DNA from: Weissella hellenica
Lineage (GTDB): Bacteria > Bacillota > Bacilli > Lactobacillales > Lactobacillaceae
DNA: 64,000 nt
Assembly (NCBI RefSeq): GCF_005405545.1
Contig: NZ_BJEG01000006.1
Location: 27,648-91,647 of the forward strand
Direction: 5' to 3'
Shown here piece after piece: positions 53,351 to 62,834 of this stretch. Each line of letters begins with the position of its first letter. Position 1 is the first letter of the stretch. The notes beneath the pieces were generated by a model. That model had not been told where the DNA came from. It was given only the letters and a program-made list of their open reading frames with translations, and made no database searches. A program made the translations under genes and the position numbers.

Positions 53351-53914
53351 TTATTGTAACGTACGCCAATATAAATATGCCATATTTGTTTTAGCATCCT
53401 TCAATTGACCACTATTAAATAACTCTGTTGCTTGTTCATAATCAACATAAATCAAATCAATTTGCTCGTCGTCATCCTGTGGTAATTCTGCTACAACTGG
53501 ACTTAAATCCGTTGCTAAATATAATGTCATATATTCATCAGCAAATCCGATTGATGTATAGAATCCCGTAATTGGTGCAACTTTTTTTGCTGCGAGGCGC
53601 GTTTCCTCATTTAACTCACGGTTAACAGCATCCAATGGGTTTTGATCACGTTTATCAATCTTACCAGCCGGAATTTCAAGCGTTACCTGTTTTACTGGTG
53701 CACGCCATTGTTTTTCTAAAATCATTTTATTATCTTTTGTTAATGCTAAGATAGCAATTGCATCAGCATGATAGACAACATCACGTTTAGTTTGTCGTCC
53801 GTCAGGTAAAAGAACTGTTTGTTCAACGGCCCGAATAATATGACCATCATACTTAGTCGTTTCGTCTAAAACTTTTTCAGCAAATTTTGTAACTTCTTTT
53901 GATAAGTTAACCAT
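53351..53914 (-). CDS. Nudix hydrolase, ADP-ribose pyrophosphatase type
   Basis: This 187-residue enzyme probably hydrolyses ADP-ribose. The Nudix helix is PAGKIDKRDQNPLDAVNRELNEETRL (about 96-121), with the catalytic RELNEE intact. The Gly before the last hydrophobic residue is replaced by Arg, and the loop is one residue longer than usual. The segment GFYTSIGFADEYMTLYLA matches ADP-ribose-specific members. It sits between csp and the tail-anchored gene. Confidence 0.88.
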   Translation of the reverse strand: MVNLSKEVTKFAEKVLDETTKYDGHIIRAVEQTVLLPDGRQTKRDVVYHADAIAILALTKDNKMILEKQWRAPVKQVTLEIPAGKIDKRDQNPLDAVNRELNEETRLAAKKVAPITGFYTSIGFADEYMTLYLATDLSPVVAELPQDDDEQIDLIYVDYEQATELFNSGQLKDAKTNMAYLYWRTLQ

Positions 53915-53931
53915 TCTACCTCCTCCAGTAT

Positions 53932-54141
53932 TTACGCTATAACTTCAACAGCAGCTGCTTGTGGTCCTCTAATTCCTTGAATAACAACTAATCTAACTTC
54001 TTGACCAACTATTAAATCACGTACACGTGGTGTTTGAATAGCCGAAAAATGCACAAAGACATCATCTTCACCTTTTAATTCAATAAAGCCAAACCCTTTA
54101 TCTGATTGCCAAGTTTTTACATAACCACTAATTTTTTCCAT
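53932..54141 (-). CDS. csp: Cold-shock domain protein
   Basis: This is a 69-residue single cold-shock domain with RNP1 KGFGFIEL and RNP2 VFVHF. It starts MEKISGYVKTW instead of the common MxxGTVKWF, and it has few aromatic residues in that strand, so it may not be the major cold-inducible Csp. There is no long 5' leader of the cold-shock type, because the DUF3397-like gene ends 15 bases upstream. It is likely to be expressed constitutively with the operon. Confidence 0.9.
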   Translation of the reverse strand: MEKISGYVKTWQSDKGFGFIELKGEDDVFVHFSAIQTPRVRDLIVGQEVRLVVIQGIRGPQAAAVEVIA

Positions 54142-54156
54142 TTATTTACTCCTTTA

Positions 54157-54531
54157 TTATCTGCCACTTGTCACAATGTAAGCATAAATTGCAATACCAA
54201 TCAAAATAATATAACTAGTCAACGTAATAATGCGCCACCAAATTAACCAAAAGCGCCGTGTGACAAATGTTTCGCGTATAAATCCTTGATACAAGGCCAA
54301 AGCAATTCCCCACAAAACAAACATTAAAAACATTGGTACTAATAATGTTATATGCCAAACTTCAAATGTCGTGGTAGCAATGCTCCACCAAACAATAAAA
54401 ACACCCAAATCTGTCGTTTTTAAATTTTTTGGCCAAGAACTTTGCAAAAAGGTTTGTTTTATAATCCAAATAACTACTAAGGTAATTAAAGCAATAAAAA
54501 CCGTTACTGGCCAATTAAATAATGTCAGCAT
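54157..54531 (-). CDS. DUF3397-like four-helix membrane protein
   Basis: This is a 124-residue protein with four membrane helices (about 7-27, 43-61, 63-84, 99-120). The region FVTRRFWLIWWRIITLTSYIILIG resembles the C-terminal motif of DUF3397. In many lactobacilli such a gene lies just before mraZ. Here it is about 29 kb away and heads a csp-nudix-mtnN operon. AGGAGG precedes the ATG. Confidence 0.6.
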   Translation of the reverse strand: MLTLFNWPVTVFIALITLVVIWIIKQTFLQSSWPKNLKTTDLGVFIVWWSIATTTFEVWHITLLVPMFLMFVLWGIALALYQGFIRETFVTRRFWLIWWRIITLTSYIILIGIAIYAYIVTSGR

Positions 54532-54647
54532 TACTGCCTCCTAAAATGTATTAATCTATTTATTATACCTTTAATTATTCACTCTGTGGTATGTTATCTG
54601 TTTTTTTTGATACAATAGACTAAACGATATAGATTAGAGGTTCCACC

Positions 54648-54770
54648 ATGCAAAAAAACAATAAAAAGAAAAAGTCAACAATGCAAAAAATCATCCAAAC
54701 ATTTGTTATTTTTATGTTAGTTCTATCATTCGCAAGTGTATTTATTACAATATTACAAATTTCTTTCTAA
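54648..54770 (+). CDS. 40-residue DUF4044-like membrane protein
   Basis: The product has a lysine-rich start (MQKNNKKKKSTMQKI) and one membrane helix (about 17-37). This is the layout of DUF4044, a tiny family of Lactobacillales that is often placed beside DUF3397, as here (divergent). AGAGG lies eight bases before the ATG, a TACAAT-like -10 is near 54611, and a strong terminator follows. Function is unknown. Confidence 0.72.
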   Translation: MQKNNKKKKSTMQKIIQTFVIFMLVLSFASVFITILQISF

Positions 54771-54782
54771 ACTTATTCATAT

Positions 54783-54842
54783 AAAAAGAGACATCCATAA
54801 CTGGCACTTTAGAATTGCGGCCGAGTATGGATGTCTCTTTTT
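54783..54842. terminator. Bidirectional terminator
   Basis: A 17-bp perfect stem AAAAAGAGACATCCATA / TATGGATGTCTCTTTTT with a 26-base loop is shared by the DUF4044-like gene and the PurK-like gene. Confidence 0.92.
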
Positions 54843-54844
54843 AT

Positions 54845-55969
54845 TTATTGATTATCAAATTGCCAAATACCGGCTACTTGCAATTGGTTTAACAACTGCT
54901 CCGAACTTGTGCCATAAGCTAAAACATGACCTGTTTGTGGTAATAGATTGTCAAAATGATACATGGCAATTTGCCAATGTGATTGAATTTGCCAATGCCG
55001 ATAAAGTAACGGCTCTTCTTTTTCCGTAATTGGCAGGTAAACTGCTGCGTGTTCAAAAACAACGTCAGCAAGTTTTTGACCAGTAATAGCACGTAAATGC
55101 TGGCCAGCGACACTTATATTAACTGAAACATCATATAAAACGGTCGTCTTAGACAAGCCAGGGATGACATTACGCAAGTATAAAGTACCATGATCTGACA
55201 ATAAAACTGTCACATCATATGCCCCCACATAATTTAAAGTAGCTCCTAATTTTTCAGTGACTTTAGTTATTTCATCAACAACGGCATCAGCTATATTCCC
55301 AACGGTCCACGCGCTGTTTAAGTTAGATGAAATTGTTTGCACCTGCCGTAATGGGTACAAGGCCGTCTCATTATTAGCACTACGTACTGCTGTCATTACA
55401 AATGATTGCGTGTTATCTAACCACGGTTCGATTAACAACGTACTGCCATCAATCATAGGCGCGACTAATCCCAAGTCCCATTCACCACGTAAAATAACTT
55501 GATCATCAATATTTTTGTGCTTGAAAACTGGTTTTACAATAAGTGGATAACCTAGTTTTGTCCCCGCCTGTGCAATTTCATCTAACGAACTCCCTGTTTC
55601 GTAAGGTAAAATATTCAATGATTCACTTTCATAAAATGCTTTTGCTAATGCATGATCGTCAGTAATATCTAAGATATTAGTCCCTTGGGGTACAACTTGA
55701 TTTGTTAATTGATCAGTAATTTGCACAGGTAACCATGCTGAAGTATACGTAATGATATCTGATAGCGCTACGAAACTTTCAATTTCATCATTGTTATCTT
55801 TTTGGCCTACAAAACGATAATCCGCCTCTTTTAAAAGAACTGAATCTGCATAACTACTATACCCTGCAATATGATAGCCCATATTATGAGCAATTTGTGC
55901 TAAATACCGACTTGTAATACCATCCCCAATGATTCCAATTGTTGCTCCTGGTAAAACTTCATAACTCAT
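54845..55969 (-). CDS. PurK-like ATP-grasp protein with altered motifs
   Basis: This 374-residue protein has the three-domain order of N5-carboxyaminoimidazole ribonucleotide synthase: a preATP-grasp domain (ATIGIIGDGITSRYLAQIAHNMGY), an ATP-grasp part, and a C-terminal domain with GQHLRAITGQ. The family's glycine-rich ATP loop (KTRRxGYDGKGQ) reads KPVFKHKNIDDQVILRG. The NEIAPRPHNSGH motif reads RNVIPGLSKTTV (266-277). It has no purE or other purine genes around it. It is probably a paralogue with a different or lost activity. Confidence 0.75.
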   Translation of the reverse strand: MSYEVLPGATIGIIGDGITSRYLAQIAHNMGYHIAGYSSYADSVLLKEADYRFVGQKDNNDEIESFVALSDIITYTSAWLPVQITDQLTNQVVPQGTNILDITDDHALAKAFYESESLNILPYETGSSLDEIAQAGTKLGYPLIVKPVFKHKNIDDQVILRGEWDLGLVAPMIDGSTLLIEPWLDNTQSFVMTAVRSANNETALYPLRQVQTISSNLNSAWTVGNIADAVVDEITKVTEKLGATLNYVGAYDVTVLLSDHGTLYLRNVIPGLSKTTVLYDVSVNISVAGQHLRAITGQKLADVVFEHAAVYLPITEKEEPLLYRHWQIQSHWQIAMYHFDNLLPQTGHVLAYGTSSEQLLNQLQVAGIWQFDNQ

Positions 55970-55995
55970 CTTATCTCACCCTTTTCAATCTGAAT

Positions 55996-56634
55996 TTATT
56001 TATTATCATACCTATATAAATGATATGTTTCAATCATTTGAATTATTTTTTTTGCATATGTTGGATCAGTTGCATAACCGCCGGCTACTAACCCATTGGC
56101 AGCACTCTTATAATCTGTCGCCTGCACGACCGTGGCATATCGTTGTGGATTATCAGTTGTCCCATTTACCAATAATTGTGCATGGTCCAGCATGGATGAT
56201 TGCCAGCTGTCATAAACACGAAACGATGCATTAATGGTTACCCATTGATTATTTTCATATTCTTTCGTTGCTAATGATGCACTTGGCTGACCAGCAACTG
56301 CTTTAACACCAAAAAAATTATTATATTGTGTTGATAATTCAGATTTTCCCCAATCTGATTCTAATACTGCTTGCGCGATACTAATAGAAGCTAATATACC
56401 ATACTCTTGTTCAAGTTGCTGTGCTTGGGGCGCTATTTTTTTGATAAATGCTTTATGTGTTCGTTCCACTGTGTTCACCTCTTTAACTGGTTGATTTTTA
56501 TGATGATGAATATCTGTTTGCCAAATTCCAAAACCTAAAATCAGGATGACACACAATAAAACATGTCCCCGCTGCAGCTGTCCATTCTTAACAAAGAATT
56601 TTTGTATACGTTGCTTATTTTTCCTTTTTGCCAG
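55996..56634 (-). CDS. Membrane-anchored glucosaminidase-family wall hydrolase (CTG start)
   Basis: This 212-residue protein has a basic start (MAKRKNKQRIQKF), one membrane helix (about 24-37) and a glucosaminidase (FlgJ/LytF-like) domain. The catalytic Glu is in SIAQAVLESDWGKS, followed by YNNFFGVKA and FRVYDSWQSSMLDHAQLL. It should cut glycan strands of peptidoglycan. No ATG or GTG fits. CTG at 56634, seven bases after GAGGG, gives a complete anchor. The alternative TTG at 56556 would cut into the helix and lacks a site. It lies 12 bases after cydC. Confidence 0.78.
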   Translation of the reverse strand: MAKRKNKQRIQKFFVKNGQLQRGHVLLCVILILGFGIWQTDIHHHKNQPVKEVNTVERTHKAFIKKIAPQAQQLEQEYGILASISIAQAVLESDWGKSELSTQYNNFFGVKAVAGQPSASLATKEYENNQWVTINASFRVYDSWQSSMLDHAQLLVNGTTDNPQRYATVVQATDYKSAANGLVAGGYATDPTYAKKIIQMIETYHLYRYDNK

Positions 56635-56646
56635 AAAATCACCCTC

Positions 56647-58404
56647 TTATTTGTCAGTTAAATGTCCATGATCCAATTCTAACAACTTTTTAAATCTTTG
56701 TTCAGTTACCATCAATTGCTGTGGTGTCCCTTGCATTGAAACTTTCTTATCTTCAATAAAAATCAATTCATCAACCAATTCAATCCCAGTTAAATGATGA
56801 GTGACCCAAATAATTGTTCGATCAGCCAATACTTCAAAAATAGTATTTAATACATTTAACTCAGTAATTGGATCTAAAGCAACCGTTGGTTCATCCAAAA
56901 TAACAATTGGTGTATTTTGCAATAATACCCGTGCTAATGCAAATCGTTGCTTTTCACCACCAGAAAAACGGTTTCCCATTTCAGTCATTGGTGTATCTAA
57001 CCCTTCTGGTAAACTTTTCACAAGATCTGCTAACGATACTTGTTGTAACGCCCGCCACAATTCTTCATTCGTTGCTTGTAAATTACCTAACCGTAAATTA
57101 TTGGCCACAGAACTAGCAAATAAATATGGCTGTTGATCTAATACTGCAATAATATCAGAACGTTCTTTTTGCAATGTTTTAACATCATAGTTATTAATCG
57201 TAACTGTTCCCTTATTAGGTTGTTCATCACCCAATAAAAGTTTTAAGAAAGTTGTCTTACCAGCGCCAGATTGACCTAAAATCGCTAATTTTTGACCGTC
57301 CTTAATCGTTAAATTTAAATTTTCTAACACTGTAACTTCATTATACCCAAAATTAACTTTATTAAACTTAATTTCAGGTTGTGTAATACCCACCATTTCT
57401 TGTGTTACATTCCCCTGCAATTCAGCTTGTGCTTTGTCGTCCATTTGATTCAATCGTTCAATTGAATTTTTATAACGTGGCCACTCGCCGACACCAGTAC
57501 TAATTGATGTCAGCGAATCTTGCACTGGGAAAATAGCCAATACAAAGGCTGCAATCCAGTTAACCCCAAAACTATCACTACCAAAATGCTTAGTGGCAAA
57601 AATCAATAGAACAATGGCTGTTGCGCCAATTATCACAGCGCCAAACATATCCCGCCACCAATTAAAATGATTTTGTTTTGCTTTAATTTTATTAATCGCA
57701 TTAAAATCGTTTTGTTGGCGTTCAAATAGTTCTGACGTACGTCCAGATAAAATCCAATCCTGTAATCCCATAACAGAATCAGTTAAATCAGTGTACAGTT
57801 GGCCTTCAAGTTGTTGTTGTTTATAATCTCGCGCACCATTCACAACTATTGTGATAATCGGTGTCAAAATTGTTATCATACCTAACATCAAAAAAACAGC
57901 TAATGCAAATCCCCAATCAAACACGCCAATACCAACTGTAATCAAGACATATACGATTAACCCAATTACCGTTGGAAATAATGTCCGCAAATAAAAATTT
58001 TCAATTTTAAATAGATCATTATCCAAAACACCTAAAACTTCACCTGTTTGTGATTTTGCATAAACTGATTTTGTACCAACTTCAACTAGCTGATAAAGTC
58101 TTTTACGGAACTTAGAAACAATTCGCAAAACCCAATCATGTGATACCAGACGTTCAACATAACGAAATGATGGTCTACCAATTCCAAAAGCTCGCGTTAA
58201 CACGATTGGTACATAAACCATCAATATATTTTCTGGAATTTGGGCCGAACGTGAAATCAAAAATCCAGAGGTAAACATCAAGGCTGCACCACAAAAAATC
58301 GTCATGAAACCTAGAAACAAAATTAAAGCTAACAATTTTTTATATGATTTTAAATATGGAAAAACCCAAGTATCTTTTTTAATTAACGTTATTAACTTAT
58401 TCAT
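56647..58404 (-). CDS. cydC: Heterodimeric ABC transporter CydC subunit
   Basis: This is a 585-residue half-transporter: six membrane helices (about 1-310) then an ATPase with Walker A GQSGAGKTTFLKLL, signature RFSGGEKQRFALARVLL and Walker B PIVILDEPTVALD. With CydD it is needed for assembly of cytochrome bd, and in E. coli the pair exports thiols such as glutathione and cysteine. Its ATG overlaps the cydD stop by 4 bases. Confidence 0.93.
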   Translation of the reverse strand: MNKLITLIKKDTWVFPYLKSYKKLLALILFLGFMTIFCGAALMFTSGFLISRSAQIPENILMVYVPIVLTRAFGIGRPSFRYVERLVSHDWVLRIVSKFRKRLYQLVEVGTKSVYAKSQTGEVLGVLDNDLFKIENFYLRTLFPTVIGLIVYVLITVGIGVFDWGFALAVFLMLGMITILTPIITIVVNGARDYKQQQLEGQLYTDLTDSVMGLQDWILSGRTSELFERQQNDFNAINKIKAKQNHFNWWRDMFGAVIIGATAIVLLIFATKHFGSDSFGVNWIAAFVLAIFPVQDSLTSISTGVGEWPRYKNSIERLNQMDDKAQAELQGNVTQEMVGITQPEIKFNKVNFGYNEVTVLENLNLTIKDGQKLAILGQSGAGKTTFLKLLLGDEQPNKGTVTINNYDVKTLQKERSDIIAVLDQQPYLFASSVANNLRLGNLQATNEELWRALQQVSLADLVKSLPEGLDTPMTEMGNRFSGGEKQRFALARVLLQNTPIVILDEPTVALDPITELNVLNTIFEVLADRTIIWVTHHLTGIELVDELIFIEDKKVSMQGTPQQLMVTEQRFKKLLELDHGHLTDK

Positions 58405-60131
58405 TTTTTACTACCTCGCATTGCTGATTGCAAAGCAACAAAGTATCCTTGCTTATCATTTAATTCTGAAAGTGTCCCCTGTTCAACGATTTGGCCATCA
58501 CGCATGACCAAAATCAAATCCATTTGTGCTAACCAATGAAGACGATGCGTTGCAAAAATAACCAATCGTTCATCAAATAATGGTAACATTGTTTCTTTTA
58601 ATTTAATTTCTGTTTCAATATCTAAATGAGCAGTCGGTTCATCCAGCAATAACACACGTCGCTCTTGATCTAATAAAATACGTGCTAACCCGATACGTTG
58701 TGTTTGTCCACCAGAAGCTTGCACAGCCCCTTCACCAATTATAGTATCTAATCCGTCATCCAAAGACGCATACCAGTCGTCTAATCCAACAACTTGAATT
58801 GCATGAATTAATGCTTCATCTGTTTTATTCTTAGCATAAAACGCTAAATTATTTCGTAATGTATCGTGAAAAATATAAGGTTTTTGTGGCAACACTTGTA
58901 GTTGTGACTGCCAGTCTTTTTGCTGTAAATGTGGTAATGTTTGATCATTAATTTTGATATTACCCTCACCAATTAAGAATCCCCCCAATAGGTTTAACAA
59001 GGTTGATTTCCCTGAACCAGAGGTTCCTACAATCGCCACACGTTGGTGGCCCTTAAATGATACATTAATGTCCTTTAACGTATTATTATTAGCATTAGGA
59101 TACTGGTAATTGAGGTTAGTTACTTCTAATGTATCATCAGCTTGCCAACGTTGTTGTCCTCGATGATAAACATTCGTATCTTCAACTGTCTTTGTATCAA
59201 GAACAGTCATAATATCTGCGAAGGCATTTTTACCATTTAATGTCGCATGATAATCATTAGCAAAATTTCTAATCGGTTCAAAATACTCAGGAGCCAATAC
59301 TAAAATCGTTAGTGCTGGTAACAATGGTATCGTGCCGTTCATTAAACCTAGACCTAAAAATAGGGCCACAATTGCAATAGATAACGTTGTAAAAAAATCT
59401 AATGCAAAAGTCGATAATATTGCTATTTTTAGCGTACTAATCGTTGCTTTACGATGATCTTCAGACACATCATAAATATTATCGGCATATTGTTTAGACA
59501 AACCTACTTGTTTAAGCGTTGTTAGCCCACGTAATGAGTCGACGAAATGATTTGATAACCGATTAAAAGTCTCATACTCCCGATCAGCCTTAGCTTGTGC
59601 TGCATATCCTAGAATAATCATAAACAACACAATAACTGGATAAATAAAGAATAAAAAAACTGCTTGTTTCCAATTGATTGTAAAAACATATGCCAAAATA
59701 ATCCAAGGGATAATCATCATATCAAACAATTTTACTAATACTAATGTAAAGTAATCATGCACTTGATCGATTCCTTCAACTGCCAAAGTTACTGATTTTC
59801 CAGTTCCCAATTGACTAATTGCACTTGGCCCCAAGTTTGCATATTGTTTCGTTAATTCACTTTGTAGCCGCCCTGTCGTTTGATCAGCAAATGGTGCTAA
59901 CACATACTCTTTTAGGACACTTAAAAGTTGACGTAATACGTACGCACTAATAAATACTAAAATGATGATGACAACAGACTGTAACTGTTTGTGCTCCCAT
60001 ACTTTAGTTAAAGCTATACTTAACGCACGTCCTTGACCAATAATCGCAATTGCTTGTATAAAAGTTAATATACATAATAAACCTAAAGCTTTTTTTGCCC
60101 CAGGAAATTTAAATATTCTAGGATCTAACAT
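58401..60131 (-). CDS. cydD: Heterodimeric ABC transporter CydD subunit
   Basis: This is a 576-residue ABC half-transporter, membrane domain about 1-310, with Walker A GTSGSGKSTLLNLL, signature QASGGQTQRIGLARILL and Walker B VLLLDEPTAHLD. The start MLDPRIFKFPGAKKAL is typical of CydD. It lies 110 bases after cydB with a terminator between, so cydDC level can differ from cydAB. Confidence 0.93.
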   Translation of the reverse strand: MLDPRIFKFPGAKKALGLLCILTFIQAIAIIGQGRALSIALTKVWEHKQLQSVVIIILVFISAYVLRQLLSVLKEYVLAPFADQTTGRLQSELTKQYANLGPSAISQLGTGKSVTLAVEGIDQVHDYFTLVLVKLFDMMIIPWIILAYVFTINWKQAVFLFFIYPVIVLFMIILGYAAQAKADREYETFNRLSNHFVDSLRGLTTLKQVGLSKQYADNIYDVSEDHRKATISTLKIAILSTFALDFFTTLSIAIVALFLGLGLMNGTIPLLPALTILVLAPEYFEPIRNFANDYHATLNGKNAFADIMTVLDTKTVEDTNVYHRGQQRWQADDTLEVTNLNYQYPNANNNTLKDINVSFKGHQRVAIVGTSGSGKSTLLNLLGGFLIGEGNIKINDQTLPHLQQKDWQSQLQVLPQKPYIFHDTLRNNLAFYAKNKTDEALIHAIQVVGLDDWYASLDDGLDTIIGEGAVQASGGQTQRIGLARILLDQERRVLLLDEPTAHLDIETEIKLKETMLPLFDERLVIFATHRLHWLAQMDLILVMRDGQIVEQGTLSELNDKQGYFVALQSAMRGSKK

Positions 60132-60176
60132 AAATTTTAATAATTCCTTTCGTTTTAAAGCAAACCAGATATGTAT

Positions 60177-60211
60177 AAAAAGGTTGGGACAGCAACTGTT
60201 CCAACCTTTTT
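60177..60211 (-). terminator. Terminator between cydB and cydD
   Basis: A stem AAAAAGGTTGGGACAG / CTGTTCCAACCTTTTT with a 3-base loop and flanking A/T tracts has one mismatch. It should reduce read-through from cydAB into cydDC. Confidence 0.85.
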
Positions 60212-60241
60212 GAATGTATCAACTATAACGCTAATACGTAA

Positions 60242-61255
60242 TTAATAAGACATCTTCTTAACGTGAATACGATCACGGAAAACGTAAAAACTCCAGATTT
60301 GGTAAGCTAATACAATTGGCAATGCCGTTAATGAAATAATTGTCATCCACTTCAAAGTATACGGTGTTGATGTTGCATTCTTCAAAAGAATTGACATACC
60401 GGCTTCGTTACCAACGATAACGCGTGGGAATAAACCTGTAAACAATAGTGCTACTAGCACAATAATCACCAACCCTAACGTAATAAATGCTAAGGTATTT
60501 TTTTGCTTTAAGGTCACAGTCCATGCTATTACTGTCAATACAACAATTGCAGCTAACAAAACTACCGTAATTACTGGCTTTTTAACAAAGAAGTCAGTAT
60601 AGATAAACAACGTAATTGCAAAAGCGACTTCACCAATCAAAAGTATCGGATATAATACCTTTAATTGTTTTTGAATACGATCATGTAATGAACCACTTGT
60701 AATCTTTAGACGTGCATAATTCAAACCATGTACGTATGAAAGCAACGATAATGCGACCCCACCAATAACTGAGAAAACATTAAAGTAATCCCAAAAACCA
60801 GCTGACATATCACCATGTACATCTAAAGGCATTCCTTGAACAACATCAGTAAATAGTAATCCAAACAAGAATGGTACTAACATTGATGTAATAGCTGATA
60901 TGGTCGTCCACAAATTTCTAAACTTAACTGTTCGCATTTGTTCACGGAATTCAAATGAAACACCGCGATAAATCAAACAAATTAAGATAGCAAATAGAAT
61001 CAAATAAAAACCAGAGAACAATGACGCATACCAGAAAGGCATTGCAGCAAACATTGCACCACCCGCAGTAATCAACCATACTTCATTACCATCCCAGTGT
61101 GGTCCAATTGATCTAATCAATGCATCTTCTTCAGTTTCACCCTTAGCTAGGGTTTTCAAAGACATTCCAATTCCAAAGTCAAATCCTTCCAAAAAGAAGA
61201 ACCCACTAAACAGAACAGCAATCAAGACAAACCATAATATTTGATATTCTGTCAT
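60242..61255 (-). CDS. cydB: Cytochrome bd quinol oxidase subunit II
   Basis: This 337-residue membrane protein has about eight to nine helices and partners with CydA. The first-helix block FFFLEGFDFGIGMSLKTLAKG is the CydB signature, followed by IGPHWDGNEVWLITAGGAMFAAMP. GGAGG lies within the end of cydA, and the two genes are separated by 3 bases, so they are coupled. Confidence 0.95.
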   Translation of the reverse strand: MTEYQILWFVLIAVLFSGFFFLEGFDFGIGMSLKTLAKGETEEDALIRSIGPHWDGNEVWLITAGGAMFAAMPFWYASLFSGFYLILFAILICLIYRGVSFEFREQMRTVKFRNLWTTISAITSMLVPFLFGLLFTDVVQGMPLDVHGDMSAGFWDYFNVFSVIGGVALSLLSYVHGLNYARLKITSGSLHDRIQKQLKVLYPILLIGEVAFAITLFIYTDFFVKKPVITVVLLAAIVVLTVIAWTVTLKQKNTLAFITLGLVIIVLVALLFTGLFPRVIVGNEAGMSILLKNATSTPYTLKWMTIISLTALPIVLAYQIWSFYVFRDRIHVKKMSY

Positions 61256-61258
61256 TAT

Positions 61259-62731
61259 TTAGGCCTCCTTTCCATCTGTAAAGGCTTCAGGTGAAAATGG
61301 ATCAAGATTCTCATCTGTTACTTCTTCATCCACTGACTCTGGACCGGCAATCATGACACGTCGTGAAAGAAGAATCATAATTAACCCTAACACAAGGAAT
61401 GTTGCGAAATACAATATATTGGATGTCAACAATGACGTTGCTGAAACATTTGGTGACACTGCATCAGCCATTGTAAGAACCCCGTAAACAACCCATGGTG
61501 CACGACCAAGTTCAGTAATCAACCAACCAGACGTTATTGCAACATATGGTAGGAACGTTGATAATCCGAATATCCAAAGAACCCACTTGTATTTTGAAAT
61601 ATCAATTTTTGATTTTTTACGTACTGCCCACAATGCAACTAACGCAAGAAATCCAAATGCACCTGCGGAAACTGCCATAATACGGAAACTATAGTAAAGT
61701 GTATTATTGGGCAAATAATAATTCATATCGTGCCCAAATTTAACATCATACTTTTCATGTAACTCTTTATTTAGTTCACGCCAACCTTGACTACCACCCA
61801 CAAGAGAATGATGAGCTAAAATTGAAAGCATGTATGGAATATCCAATGACCATTTAACCTCATGTGTCTTCGGATCACTGTATGCAATCACTGACCATGG
61901 TGCTTGTTCATCATCACCACCAACATTTTTATCAAGTGCTTCAGTGGCTGCAAACTTCATTGGCTGGTCATCTTGTAAGTACAATGAATGGCGGTCACCA
62001 GTATATAGCAAACCAACTGTTCCAATCAATGCAACCACAGCACCCACCTTAACCGACTTTTTGAAGAAGTCTAATTCATGATGAGGACGACGTAATAATG
62101 ACCAAGCTGAAATACCAATCACAGCAAAAGACCCAGCCATAAATGTTGCGAAAATAACGTGTGGAAATTCCAACCATAATTGATGATTTTGTAACAAAGC
62201 CGGAAAATCAACTAAGACAGCTCGATCAAATTTATGATCAACTTTAAAGCCGACCGGATTTTGCATAAATGAATTAGCTGCTAAAATCCAAAGTGCTGAA
62301 AAAGCTGAACCAATGGTTGTTAACCAAATAAACATTAGATGCAATTTCTTATTAAAGCGATCCCATCCAAATGACCATAGCCCCAAGAATGTAGACTCCA
62401 AAAAGAATGCAACTAGCGCTTCAACTGCTAAAGCTGGCCCAAATATATCACCCACATAACGTGAATAGCGAGACCAATTCATCCCAAATTGGAACTCTTG
62501 AATGATTCCTGTCACAACCCCAACCGCAAAACTGAGCATGAAAATTTTACCCCAGAATTTGGTCATACGTTTGTATTGATCATCCTTTTTTATAACATAC
62601 AAGGTTTCCATTGTCGCAACAATAATACCTAATCCAATTGACAACGGTACGAAGAAAAAATGAAAAATCGTTGTCATTGCGAACTGGAATCGTGCAAGGT
62701 TTAAAATGGATAGACCTGCTATCAAGTTCAT
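61259..62731 (-). CDS. cydA: Cytochrome bd quinol oxidase subunit I
   Basis: This 490-residue subunit carries haems b558, b595 and d and reduces O2 with menaquinol electrons. The haem ligand is in ARFQFAMTTIFHFFFVPLSIG (His about 23-24), and family blocks GVVTGIIQEFQFGMNWSRYS and FLESTFLGLWSFGWDRF are present. The Q-loop is short, as in Gram-positives. Lactic acid bacteria lack haem synthesis, so activity needs external haem and often menaquinone. A Rex-type operator overlaps its promoter. Confidence 0.95.
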   Translation of the reverse strand: MNLIAGLSILNLARFQFAMTTIFHFFFVPLSIGLGIIVATMETLYVIKKDDQYKRMTKFWGKIFMLSFAVGVVTGIIQEFQFGMNWSRYSRYVGDIFGPALAVEALVAFFLESTFLGLWSFGWDRFNKKLHLMFIWLTTIGSAFSALWILAANSFMQNPVGFKVDHKFDRAVLVDFPALLQNHQLWLEFPHVIFATFMAGSFAVIGISAWSLLRRPHHELDFFKKSVKVGAVVALIGTVGLLYTGDRHSLYLQDDQPMKFAATEALDKNVGGDDEQAPWSVIAYSDPKTHEVKWSLDIPYMLSILAHHSLVGGSQGWRELNKELHEKYDVKFGHDMNYYLPNNTLYYSFRIMAVSAGAFGFLALVALWAVRKKSKIDISKYKWVLWIFGLSTFLPYVAITSGWLITELGRAPWVVYGVLTMADAVSPNVSATSLLTSNILYFATFLVLGLIMILLSRRVMIAGPESVDEEVTDENLDPFSPEAFTDGKEA

Positions 62732-62834
62732 ACAACTAACCTCCTAATTGATAACTTAATTTTAAGCGCAATAAGTTCTCATACATTCTTATTGTACCCT
62801 ATTTTAGTCATTTTTTACCACTTTAATTTACTAA

